From contig JAEWAG010000034.1 in assembly GCA_023391775.1 (NCBI GenBank), positions 1-7,623 of the forward strand: 7,623 bases of DNA. Direction: 5' to 3'. Each line of letters starts with the position of its first letter. Within the stretch, counting starts at the first letter, position 1. The notes beneath the pieces are model-generated. The model saw only the letters and a list, made by a program, of their open reading frames with translations, did not search any database and was not told the DNA's origin. This DNA comes from Pseudomonadota bacterium. Its GTDB lineage: Bacteria; Pseudomonadota; Gammaproteobacteria; Xanthomonadales; Xanthomonadaceae. Position numbers and translations under genes: made by a program. Shown piece by piece: positions 1-5,485 of this stretch.

Positions 1-7
1 GAACCGG

Positions 8-42
8 CCGCCGCCGTTGGATGCAATGACCAATGGCGGTGG
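8..42. repeat. Inverted repeat (hairpin) before the SEL1-like gene
   Basis: The arms 8-20 and 30-42 can form a 13-bp stem with two G-U wobbles (CCGCCGTTGG against CCAATGGCGG, plus three outer pairs) around a 9-nt loop at 21-29. No T-run follows, so it is only terminator-like. It may end a gene lying to the left of the window or sit in the leader of the next gene. The upstream in-frame TTG at 17 falls inside the stem, which argues against using it as a start. Confidence 0.4.
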
Positions 43-100
43 AACCGCATGCAGGGGCGCTGCCACAATGGCCGCTCCTTCGCAGGTATGGAAACCCGTC

Positions 101-904
101 ATGAAGAGCATGCTGCTGGCCGGAATGGTCGGCTTCGCCCTGTTGTCCACGATTCCCGCGCCGGCGGCCCTGGCCGCCGGCCAGGACACCTCCGCGCCCG
201 ATCCGGCCAAGGACCCGATGCTGCTCAGCGGCGGCTTCCTCTCTGGCCATCCGGACCTGCGTTACCGTATGCACGGCCAGGCCGAGCTCGAGCAGGGCCG
301 GCACGAGGATGCCTTCAGTTTCTTCCGTCGCGCCGCCTGGTATGGCGACAAGGCCTCCCAGGGCATGGTCGCGGAGATGCTGTGGAACGGCCAGGGCACC
401 CCACGCGACCGTGCACTCGCCTACGCATGGATGGACCTGGCCGCCGAGCGCGGCTATTACGGCTTCGCGCTGCTGCGCGAGCGCTACTGGGATGCGCTGA
501 CCGAAGAGGAGCGCGCCCGTGCGCTGGAGGTCGGCGGCGAGGTGTATGCCAGTTACGGCGACGCGGTGGCCGAGCCGCGCCTGGCCACGGCCCTGCGCCG
601 CGCGCGCCGCAGCGGCACCGGCAGCCGCACCGGCTTCGCCGGCAACGTCAAGATCAACGTGCCCGGTCCCGGCGGCGAGCACATCACCATCGATGCGGCC
701 AAGTTCTACGACGACCGCTACTGGGATCCGAAGCAGTACCGGGCCTGGCAGGACACGGTGTGGACCCATCCGGCGCGCGTGGGCAAGGTGTCCGTCGGCG
801 AGGTGGAACAGGTGCAGTCGCGGATCCCCACGGCCACGCCGAAGCCGGACGCCGAAGAGCCGCGCACCCCCGAGCGTGACGATGCTGAACTGCTCGACCA
901 CTGA
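101..904 (+). CDS. Exported SEL1-like repeat protein
   Basis: A 267-residue protein read from the ATG at 101. Residues 1-26 form a classical Sec signal peptide: MKS, a hydrophobic core, then PAALAA with likely cleavage around residue 25-26, so the mature protein should be periplasmic or envelope-located. Residues about 53-84 (DAFSFFRRAAWYGD) and 85-119 (GMVAEMLWNGQGTPRD...AYAWMDLAAERGY) match helical SEL1/TPR-type repeats, which usually mediate protein contacts. The remaining C-terminal half (NVKINVPGPGG..., YDDRYWDPKQYRAWQDTVW) has no domain I recognise and ends in a Pro/Glu/Asp-rich tail. The start is uncertain: the in-frame ATG at 68 has AGGGG 10 nt upstream and would add 11 residues before the signal peptide, whereas 101 has only a weak GGAA at 90-93. 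No enzymatic function can be assigned. The gene reads toward the DUF2147 gene with a 93-bp gap that contains its own promoter candidate. Confidence 0.85.
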   Translation: MKSMLLAGMVGFALLSTIPAPAALAAGQDTSAPDPAKDPMLLSGGFLSGHPDLRYRMHGQAELEQGRHEDAFSFFRRAAWYGDKASQGMVAEMLWNGQGTPRDRALAYAWMDLAAERGYYGFALLRERYWDALTEEERARALEVGGEVYASYGDAVAEPRLATALRRARRSGTGSRTGFAGNVKINVPGPGGEHITIDAAKFYDDRYWDPKQYRAWQDTVWTHPARVGKVSVGEVEQVQSRIPTATPKPDAEEPRTPERDDAELLDH

Positions 905-917
905 CCGTACGCAAGCG

Positions 918-946
918 TAGGCAGGCACCGGCGGCTGCGCTAGAGT
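918..946 (+). promoter_or_regulatory. Candidate sigma70 promoter for the DUF2147 gene
   Basis: TAGGCA (918-923; four of six match TTGACA) lies exactly 17 bp before TAGAGT (941-946; four of six match TATAAT). The -10 sits in the context GC-TAGAGT-GCC, close to the GC-GATAAT-GCC seen before metG and rnfB in this window. Transcription would start near 953, giving a leader of about 45 nt that contains the hairpin at 956-977. Judged by eye only. Confidence 0.4.
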
Positions 947-955
947 GCCTCCACG

Positions 956-977
956 GCCCGGCCGCGAGTGGCCGGGC
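956..977 (+). repeat. Hairpin in the leader of the DUF2147 gene
   Basis: A perfect 8-bp inverted repeat, GCCCGGCC (956-963) and GGCCGGGC (970-977), with a 6-nt loop GCGAGT. It lies between the promoter candidate and the Shine-Dalgarno at 989-995, with no T-run. It could be a weak terminator of the upstream gene, an mRNA-stabilising 5' structure or a regulatory leader element; the sequence does not decide between these. Confidence 0.45.
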
Positions 978-988
978 TCCCACATCCT

Positions 989-995
989 GGAGGGG
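989..995 (+). promoter_or_regulatory. Shine-Dalgarno of the DUF2147 gene
   Basis: GGAGGGG at 989-995 stands directly before the ATG at 998. It decides the start: an in-frame GTG at 968 would place the start inside the hairpin and upstream of this ribosome binding site. Confidence 0.75.
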
Positions 996-997
996 AT

Positions 998-1444
998 ATG
1001 CGCAGCACCCGATCGTTCCTTGCCACCCTGCTGCTGCCGGCCGCCTTGCTGGTGGCCGGCGCCGCGTCCGCCGCCGATCCGGCGGTGGGCCGCTGGAAGA
1101 CCATCGACGGCGATACCGGCAAGCCGAAGTCCTACGTCGAGATCACCCAGGCCGCCAACGGCACGCTCAGCGGCCGCATCGTCGAGCTGATCAATCCCAG
1201 CAGGCCGAACCCGACCTGCGACAAGTGCAAGGACGACCGCAAGGGCAAGCCGATCACCGGGATGGAGATCATCCGCGGCATGAAGGCCGAGGGCGGCGGC
1301 AACTACGCCGGCGGCACCATCCTCAAGCCGGACGAGGGCAAGGTCTACAAGTCCAAGATGACCCTGGTCGAAGGCGGGAAGAAGCTGGAGGTGTCCGGTT
1401 GCGTGGCCTTCATCTGCAAGTCGCAGGTGTGGGAACGGCAGTAA
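998..1444 (+). CDS. Small exported DUF2147 protein
   Basis: A 148-residue protein. Residues 1-25 are a Sec signal peptide (MRSTRS, a Leu/Ala core, cleavage at ASA|AD), so it should be periplasmic. The mature part fits the DUF2147 (COG4731) pattern: VGRWKTID near the N terminus, YVEI, GTLSGRIVEL, NPTCDKCKDDRKGKPITGMEI in the middle, and an end with SGCVAFICKSQVWER. The family is widespread in Proteobacteria and is a small beta-rich, lipocalin-like domain of unknown role; envelope stress or metal/lipid binding are guesses. Four cysteines (74, 77, 135, 140) sit in two close pairs and may form disulfides in the periplasm. The gene has its own promoter candidate, a strong Shine-Dalgarno and a terminator right after it, so it is probably monocistronic. 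Length is typical for the family. Confidence 0.92.
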   Translation: MRSTRSFLATLLLPAALLVAGAASAADPAVGRWKTIDGDTGKPKSYVEITQAANGTLSGRIVELINPSRPNPTCDKCKDDRKGKPITGMEIIRGMKAEGGGNYAGGTILKPDEGKVYKSKMTLVEGGKKLEVSGCVAFICKSQVWERQ

Positions 1445-1475
1445 TCGCGGCTGCTCCGCAAGTATCGACGTCCGC

Positions 1476-1507
1476 GCGACCCGGCCCCGGCCGGGTCGCT
1501 GCGTTTG
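1476..1507 (+). terminator. Rho-independent terminator after the DUF2147 gene
   Basis: A perfect 11-bp inverted repeat, GCGACCCGGCC (1476-1486) and GGCCGGGTCGC (1489-1499), separated by CC (so realistically 10 bp with a 4-nt loop), starts 31 bp after the stop codon and is followed by TGCGTTTG, a short interrupted T stretch. Stem strength is high but the T-run is poor, as is common in very GC-rich genomes. It separates the DUF2147 gene from metG. Confidence 0.75.
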
Positions 1508-1552
1508 TGCATCCCCGCCGGCCCCCATGGCGGCGGCCCGGTGATGGCCGCA

Positions 1553-1561
1553 TGCGATAAT
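1553..1561 (+). promoter_or_regulatory. Extended -10 promoter of metG
   Basis: GATAAT (1556-1561) matches the sigma70 -10 consensus in five of six positions and is preceded by TGC (1553-1555), the extended -10 arrangement. No good -35 is visible 16-18 bp upstream (region about 1532-1539 is pure G/C). It lies inside a 17-bp block (1554-1570) repeated exactly before rnfB. Transcription would start near 1568, leaving a leader of about 20 nt before the metG ATG. A 6-bp inverted repeat (CCGCCG 1515-1520, CGGCGG 1531-1536) lies just upstream. Confidence 0.6.
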
Positions 1562-1588
1562 GCCCGGCCCTCCGCGTCCGGCTTGCCC

Positions 1589-3700
1589 ATGTCCCGCTCC
1601 GCCCTCGTCACCAACGCCCTGCCCTACGCCAACGGCCCGCTGCACCTGGGCCACCTGGTCGGCTACATCCAGGCCGACATCTGGGTCCGGGCGCGCCGCG
1701 AGCGCGGGGATACGGTCTACTACGTGTGCGCCGACGACACCCATGGCACGCCGATCATGCTGGCCGCGGAGAAGGCAGGGGTCAGCCCGGAAGCCTTCAT
1801 CGCCGCCACCCAGGCCAGCCACGAGCGCGACTTCCGCGATTTCGCGGTCGACTTCGACTGGTACCACTCGACCCATTCGGACGAGAACCGTGCCCTGACC
1901 GAGCGCTTCTACGCGGCACTGGATGCGCGCGGCAGCATCGAGCGACGCTCGATCGAGCAGCTGTACGACCCGGTCAAGGCGATGTTCCTGCCGGACCGCT
2001 ACGTCAAGGGCACCTGCCCCAGGTGCAAGTCCCCGGACCAGTACGGCGACAATTGCGAGGTCTGCGGCGCCACCTACGGGCCGACCGACCTGATCGACCC
2101 GCGCTCGGCCGTGTCCGGCGCCACGCCCGAACTGCGCGCTTCCGAGCACTTCTTCTTCAAGCTCGGCCAGTACACCGCAGGCCTGCGCGAGTGGCTCAGG
2201 GGCGACGTCGCCCTGCCGGGCGTCAAGGCCAAACTGGCCGAGTGGATCGACGGCGAGGGCGGCCTGCGCGACTGGGACATCTCCCGCGACGCGCCCTACT
2301 TCGGCTTCGAGATCCCCGGCCACCCGGGCAAGTACTTCTACGTGTGGCTGGATGCGCCGATCGGCTATTTCTCCAGCCTGCTGGCGCTGGCCCGCAGCGG
2401 CAGGATCGGAGGCTTCGACGAGGCGGGGATGGAAAGGCTGCTGCAGCCGGGCGACCACGCCGAGCTGCACCACTTCATCGGCAAGGACATCGTCAACTTC
2501 CATGGCCTGTTCTGGCCGGCGGTGCTGGAAGGCAACGGCCTGCGCAAGCCGGACCGGCTGCACGTCAACGGTTACCTGACCGTGGACGGCGCCAAGATGT
2601 CCAAGTCGCGCGGCACCTTCATCATGGCCCGCACCTACCTGGACGTGGGCCTGGAACCGGACGCGCTGCGCTACTACTTCGCGTGCAAGTCCTCCGGCGG
2701 CGTGGATGACCTGGACCTCAACCTGTCCGACTTCGTCGCGCGCGTGAACAGCGACCTGGTCGGCAAGTTCGCCAACATCGCCAGCCGCTGCGCCAGGCTG
2801 CTGGACGTGCATTTCGGCAACGTGCTGGCCGAGGACGTGCCATCCGGCCTCAGCAGCGGCTGGGACACCGAGGCCCGGCAGCTGCTGGACGCGGTGGCCG
2901 GGCTGCTGGCCAACGCACCGGCGCTGTACGCGGAGAACAACTTCGCCGCGGTGGCCCGCAACGCCATGGCCGCCGCCGACCTGGCCAACGAGTACATCGC
3001 CCGCACCGCGCCCTGGGCACTGGCCAAGGACCCGGCGCGACGCGCCGACCTGCACCTGGTGCTGGGCACCGCGATCCAGGCCTTCGCCGACATCGCCGGG
3101 GTGCTCAAGCCGATCGTGCCGGGCACCATCGCCCGTGCCGAAGCCTGGCTGGGCACGCCCCTGGCGGTGGACCGCCGCATCGGGCTGGGTGGCCGCACCG
3201 TGGCCGCCTACGCCCCCCTGTTCACCCGTATCGACCCCAAGCTGATCGACGCCATGACCGACGCCTCCAAGGACACCCTCGCCGCCGCCCCCGCCCCCGC
3301 CCCGCCCGAGAAGAAGGCCGAGGCGAAGAAGGAGGCCGCGCCGGCTGCCCAGCCCGCCGACGCCCCGCAGTACATCGGCATCGAGGATTTCGCCAAGATG
3401 GACCTGCGCATCGGCAAGGTGCTGGAGTGCGGCTTCATCGACGGCTCGGACAAGCTGCTTCGCTTCCTGCTGGACGCCGGCGAGCTGGGCCAGCGCCAGA
3501 TCTTCTCCGGCATCCGCGCCAGCTACGGCGAGCCGGAAAAGCTGGTCGGACGCAACGTGGTGTTCATCGCCAACCTCGCCCCGCGCAAGATGCGCTTCGG
3601 CGTCAGCGAGGGCATGATCCTGTCGGCCGGTTTCGACGGCGGTGCCCTGGCCCTGCTGGACGCCGACGAAGGCGCCCAGGCCGGCATGCCGGTGCGCTGA
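1589..3700 (+). CDS. metG: Methionyl-tRNA synthetase
   Basis: A cytoplasmic class I synthetase that charges tRNA-Met using methionine and ATP, needed for both initiation and elongation. The 703-residue product shows the HIGH-type motif HLGH at 19-22 (within PYANGPLHLGH), a zinc knuckle with Cys 143, 146, 156 and 159 (CPRC...CEVC), the KMSKS loop at 336-340, a helical anticodon-binding region at roughly 370-550, an Ala/Pro/Lys-rich linker at about 563-592 and a C-terminal Trbp111-like OB fold at about 595-703 (FAKMDLRIGKV...GVSEGMILSAG) that dimerises the enzyme and binds tRNA. Domain order and length match the long bacterial MetRS form. The ATG at 1589 is chosen because MSRSALVTNALPYANG begins the catalytic fold and follows the -10 element; the frame stays open back to a TTG at 1505, but that lies upstream of the promoter. 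No Shine-Dalgarno precedes 1589. Confidence 0.98.
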   Translation: MSRSALVTNALPYANGPLHLGHLVGYIQADIWVRARRERGDTVYYVCADDTHGTPIMLAAEKAGVSPEAFIAATQASHERDFRDFAVDFDWYHSTHSDENRALTERFYAALDARGSIERRSIEQLYDPVKAMFLPDRYVKGTCPRCKSPDQYGDNCEVCGATYGPTDLIDPRSAVSGATPELRASEHFFFKLGQYTAGLREWLRGDVALPGVKAKLAEWIDGEGGLRDWDISRDAPYFGFEIPGHPGKYFYVWLDAPIGYFSSLLALARSGRIGGFDEAGMERLLQPGDHAELHHFIGKDIVNFHGLFWPAVLEGNGLRKPDRLHVNGYLTVDGAKMSKSRGTFIMARTYLDVGLEPDALRYYFACKSSGGVDDLDLNLSDFVARVNSDLVGKFANIASRCARLLDVHFGNVLAEDVPSGLSSGWDTEARQLLDAVAGLLANAPALYAENNFAAVARNAMAAADLANEYIARTAPWALAKDPARRADLHLVLGTAIQAFADIAGVLKPIVPGTIARAEAWLGTPLAVDRRIGLGGRTVAAYAPLFTRIDPKLIDAMTDASKDTLAAAPAPAPPEKKAEAKKEAAPAAQPADAPQYIGIEDFAKMDLRIGKVLECGFIDGSDKLLRFLLDAGELGQRQIFSGIRASYGEPEKLVGRNVVFIANLAPRKMRFGVSEGMILSAGFDGGALALLDADEGAQAGMPVR
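3288..3307 (-). other. G-quadruplex-type motif in the metG linker (minus strand)
   Basis: On the minus strand this 20-nt stretch consists of four G-runs of 3, 4, 5 and 5 separated by single C residues, a canonical G4-forming pattern with one-base loops. On the + strand it encodes alternating Ala and Pro in the linker between the MetRS core and its tRNA-binding domain. It is on the template strand, so the mRNA carries C-runs. A purine-rich stretch encoding Glu/Lys/Ala follows directly (about 3308-3337). Confidence 0.55.
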
Positions 3701-3721
3701 AGCCGCAGCCCCGTCGCAATC

Positions 3722-3770
3722 CTCCGCAGCACCGGCGGAGCAAGGAGCGGTCACACGACCGCTCCTCCGC
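3722..3770 (+). repeat. Tandem hairpins in the metG-HAD intergenic region
   Basis: The 138-bp gap between metG and the phosphatase start holds two stems. The first is CTCCGC (3722-3727) with GCGGAG (3735-3740). The second is a perfect 9-bp stem, GGAGCGGTC (3744-3752) and GACCGCTCC (3757-3765), loop ACAC, extendable by one A-T pair. GCGGA (3735-3739) can instead pair with TCCGC (3766-3770), enclosing the second stem. No T-run follows, so it is a weak terminator, mRNA-end structure or attenuator candidate. I see no convincing promoter in the gap, so the downstream gene may depend on metG read-through. Confidence 0.5.
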
Positions 3771-3827
3771 GGAAGGCGGCGATCCTGCCGCGCCGCGCAC
3801 CGAAGTCCTCCCGCGTGTTCCAACCGC

Positions 3828-3833
3828 AAGGGA
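3828..3833 (+). promoter_or_regulatory. Shine-Dalgarno choosing the HAD gene start
   Basis: AAGGGA lies 5 nt before the ATG at 3839. The in-frame ATG at 3833 overlaps it and the GTG at 3815 precedes it, so 3839 is the best-supported start. Confidence 0.55.
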
Positions 3834-3838
3834 TGCCA

Positions 3839-4429
3839 ATGGAACTGGCCCTGGTCGACTTCGACCACACCGTCACCACCTGCGACACCTATGGCCGGTT
3901 CCTGCGCCACGTCGCCACTCCGGAGCAGCGGGCCAGCTCACGCTGGAGCGTCGGCCCCTGGGTGGCTGGCTACCGGCTCGGGCTGGTATCGGCGTCCGCG
4001 TTGCGCGTGCGGGTGACCCGCAAGGTATTCGCCGGCCGCGATGCGGCGGAGATCGCCGCCATCGGCGCGGATTACGCCCGCGATGTCCTGCCCCGGGTGG
4101 TGCGTCCGGAAATGCTCGGGCGCATTGCCGACCATCGTGCCCGCGGGCATGAGGTGGTGATCGTGTCCGGCTCGCTGGACGTCTACCTGGAACCGTGGTG
4201 CCGCAGCCACGGCGTGGAATGGATCTGCAATCGCCTGGAAAGCGGGGATGGCCGGCTGACCGGCCGCTATGCCGGCGGCGACCGCGGCGCGCACAAGGTC
4301 GCCGACATCCGCGCCCGCTACGACCTGTCGCGCTACACCCGCATCCACGCCTACGGCGACAGCAGCGAGGACCGCGCGATGCTGGCCCTGGCCCACGAGC
4401 GCTGGTGGCGCGGCCAGCGCGTCGCCTGA
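3839..4429 (+). CDS. HAD-IB family phosphatase (SerB-like)
   Basis: A 196-residue cytoplasmic hydrolase of the haloacid dehalogenase superfamily, subfamily IB (the phosphoserine-phosphatase-like group). All four HAD motifs are visible: motif I DFDHT with Asp7 as expected nucleophile and Asp9 as acid/base; motif II VSGS with Ser110; motif III Lys153 (GAHK); motif IV GDSSED with Asp174 and Asp178 binding magnesium. A helical cap lies between motifs I and II (about residues 25-95). The end HERWWRG is typical of HAD-IB proteins annotated simply as hydrolases. The substrate is a small phosphomonoester that cannot be named; nothing specifically marks it as SerB. The gene follows metG at 138 bp on the same strand and converges on the next gene with 10 bp between stops. 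All catalytic residues are present, so it should be active. Confidence 0.9.
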   Translation: MELALVDFDHTVTTCDTYGRFLRHVATPEQRASSRWSVGPWVAGYRLGLVSASALRVRVTRKVFAGRDAAEIAAIGADYARDVLPRVVRPEMLGRIADHRARGHEVVIVSGSLDVYLEPWCRSHGVEWICNRLESGDGRLTGRYAGGDRGAHKVADIRARYDLSRYTRIHAYGDSSEDRAMLALAHERWWRGQRVA

Positions 4430-4455
4430 CGGCCCGGGCTCAATCTCCCGGCACG
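4430..4455. other. Very short convergent intergenic spacer
   Basis: Only 10 bp (4430-4439) separate the two facing stop codons. They contain the 8-bp palindrome GCCCGGGC (4432-4439). CCGGG (4434-4438) could also pair with CCCGG just inside the minus-strand gene, giving a weak hairpin readable from both sides. No T-run is present; it may act as a minimal bidirectional terminator, but support is slight. Confidence 0.25.
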
Positions 4456-4907
4456 GGCACCGGCTCGAAACCCACGGGCGCGAAACGCCCGCCCTCGAAC
4501 ACGAAGTAGTGGCGGCCGTGCTCGCGCGCGGTGTCGAGCCTGCCGTTGAGCACCAGCAGGCGGCTGTCTGCGCGGTAATCGAGCATCTCGCCTTCGCCTT
4601 CCCAGCAGCAGGCCACCGCCGGCAGCACGACCAGCCCACCTCTGCCACGATCGGCGGCCAGCAGGCGCAGGCAGTCGCTGCCGCAGCCCCAGGGCACCAG
4701 CACCTGGTCGCCGGCGAAGTCCGGCGCGCCGGACAGGGCCTCGCGCAGCACCGGTTCCAGTTCGCCCAGCCCTGCATCCTCGATGCGCGGCACGGCCGAC
4801 GCAGCGAACTGCCGCACCTGCACCGGATACGCATCGTGGGATGGCGACTGCGCCGCCGCCGGCACAGCCGGGACCGATGCCAGTACCAGCAGCATCCACG
4901 CCTTCAT
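4440..4907 (-). CDS. Secreted protein of unknown function with a WGCGSDC motif
   Basis: A 155-residue protein. Residues 1-19 look like a Sec signal peptide ([21 protein letters not shown]), predicting a periplasmic or secreted location. The mature part has the run [21 protein letters not shown] (residues 62-82), then [29 protein letters not shown] near the end. From memory this resembles a loosely defined family of small exported proteobacterial proteins with FAG...WGCGT.C and a later DSRLL-type segment; it has no name or function I can give. Four cysteines (75, 79, 100, 101), including a vicinal Cys-Cys, suggest disulfides or metal binding. The ATG at 4907 is fixed by a perfect AGGAGG (4916-4921) 8 nt upstream and by the signal peptide, although the frame remains open to 5150. 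It is divergent from rnfB and convergent with the phosphatase gene. Confidence 0.82.
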   Translation of the reverse strand: MKAWMLLVLASVPAVPAAAQSPSHDAYPVQVRQFAASAVPRIEDAGLGELEPVLREALSGAPDFAGDQVLVPWGCGSDCLRLLAADRGRGGLVVLPAVACCWEGEGEMLDYRADSRLLVLNGRLDTAREHGRHYFVFEGGRFAPVGFEPVPVPGD

Positions 4908-4915
4908 CCGCGTCC

Positions 4916-4921
4916 CCTCCT
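4916..4921 (-). promoter_or_regulatory. Consensus Shine-Dalgarno of the secreted unknown protein
   Basis: AGGAGG on the minus strand, 8 nt before the ATG at 4907. It is the only perfect consensus ribosome binding site I found in the window and sets the start against longer in-frame possibilities. Confidence 0.8.
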
Positions 4922-4934
4922 GGGTTCCGCGACG

Positions 4935-4963
4935 AGCATCGCCCGCCCGGGAGCGTGTGTACA
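4935..4963 (-). promoter_or_regulatory. Candidate minus-strand promoter in the divergent region
   Basis: On the minus strand TGTACA (4963-4958; four of six match TTGACA) stands exactly 17 bp before GATGCT (4940-4935; three of six match TATAAT). Transcription would start near 4928, giving a leader of about 20 nt that includes the AGGAGG site. TGTACA is itself a palindrome and lies 14 bp before the rnfB -10, so the two divergent promoters would be packed closely. Confidence 0.3.
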
Positions 4964-4977
4964 GGCCACGCAGCGGC

Positions 4978-4983
4978 GATAAT
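4978..4983 (+). promoter_or_regulatory. -10 promoter element of rnfB
   Basis: GATAAT within the block GCGATAATGCCCGGCCC (4976-4992), identical to the block before metG. Start codons lie 31 bp (here) and 33 bp (metG) from the first base of GATAAT. No clear -35 is seen. The ATG formed by the last bases (4982) is in frame with rnfB, but the matching ATG before metG (1560) is out of frame, so the shared block is best read as a promoter rather than a start site. Confidence 0.55.
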
Positions 4984-5008
4984 GCCCGGCCCGTTACGCC
5001 GTCCACGC

Positions 5009-5485
5009 ATGCCCCTCCAGCTTCCGCCTCTGGTCGAACGCCTCGACCGCCTGCTGCCGCAGACCCAGTGCGGCCAGTGCGGTTATCCGGGCTGTCGTCC
5101 GTATGCCGAGGCCATGGCCGACGGCCAGGCCGGGCCGGACCACTGCCCACCGGGCGGTGACGAGGGAGCCCTGGCGCTGGCGCGGGTGCTGGGCGTGCCG
5201 CCAGTGCCGTATGACCGCAGCCGCGGCCAGTACAAGGCGCCCGCCGTGGCGGTGGTGATCGAGGCGGACTGCATCGGCTGCACCAAGTGCATCCAGGCCT
5301 GTCCGGTGGACGCCATCATCGGCGGGGCCAAGCTGATGCATGTGGTGCTCGATCCGCTGTGCACCGGGTGCGAGCTGTGCGTGCCGGCCTGCCCGGTGGA
5401 CTGCATCGTGATGGAGCCGGCCCCGAGCACCGAGGGCGTGGCTCAAGGCGCGCTGCAGGGCCCGCACACCTGCTCGACCCGGTAA
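5009..5485 (+). CDS. rnfB: RnfB/RsxB-type ferredoxin without membrane anchor
   Basis: A 158-residue iron-sulfur protein. Residues 21-46 carry the RnfB-type cluster domain (CGQCGYPGC...HCPPGG; Cys 21, 24, 29, 46). Two ferredoxin motifs follow: Cys 88, 91, 94, 98 ([16 protein letters not shown]) and Cys 118, 121, 124, 128 ([16 protein letters not shown]), so three 4Fe-4S clusters are expected. In Rnf/Rsx complexes RnfB passes low-potential electrons between ferredoxin or NADH and the membrane complex; in E. coli the Rsx complex keeps SoxR reduced. Unlike the usual RnfB, no N-terminal membrane helix is present, and extending the open frame to 4841 adds only Pro/Ala-rich, non-hydrophobic sequence. 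No other rnf gene is in the window, so a soluble stand-alone carrier is likely. No Shine-Dalgarno precedes 5009. The last 14 codons overlap the convergent TraB gene by 43 bp. Confidence 0.9.
   Translation: MPLQLPPLVERLDRLLPQTQCGQCGYPGCRPYAEAMADGQAGPDHCPPGGDEGALALARVLGVPPVPYDRSRGQYKAPAVAVVIEADCIGCTKCIQACPVDAIIGGAKLMHVVLDPLCTGCELCVPACPVDCIVMEPAPSTEGVAQGALQGPHTCSTR

Noticed and set aside
908..919. Short palindrome TACGC-AA-GCGTA after the SEL1-like gene
   Set aside because: Five-base arms with a two-base loop cannot form a stable hairpin and there is no T-run; likely chance.
1505..1588. N-terminal extension of metG from the TTG at 1505
   Set aside because: It would start upstream of the -10 element at 1556, just after the terminator, and adds 28 residues not expected before the catalytic fold.
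1726..2709. + strand frame of 327 codons inside metG
   Set aside because: Shadow of metG: the real frame carries HLGH, the zinc knuckle and KMSKS, while this one is Arg/Gly/Pro repeats without a start signal.
3938..4834. Minus-strand frame of 298 codons opposite the phosphatase and over the secreted-protein gene
   Set aside because: Low-complexity translation and conflict with the HAD motifs on the + strand and the AGGAGG-started gene in another minus frame.
4841..5008. N-terminal extension of rnfB from 4841 or 4982
   Set aside because: The extension is Pro/Ala-rich without hydrophobic character and overlaps the divergent gene and promoter; 4982 lies inside the -10 block, whose counterpart before metG is out of frame.
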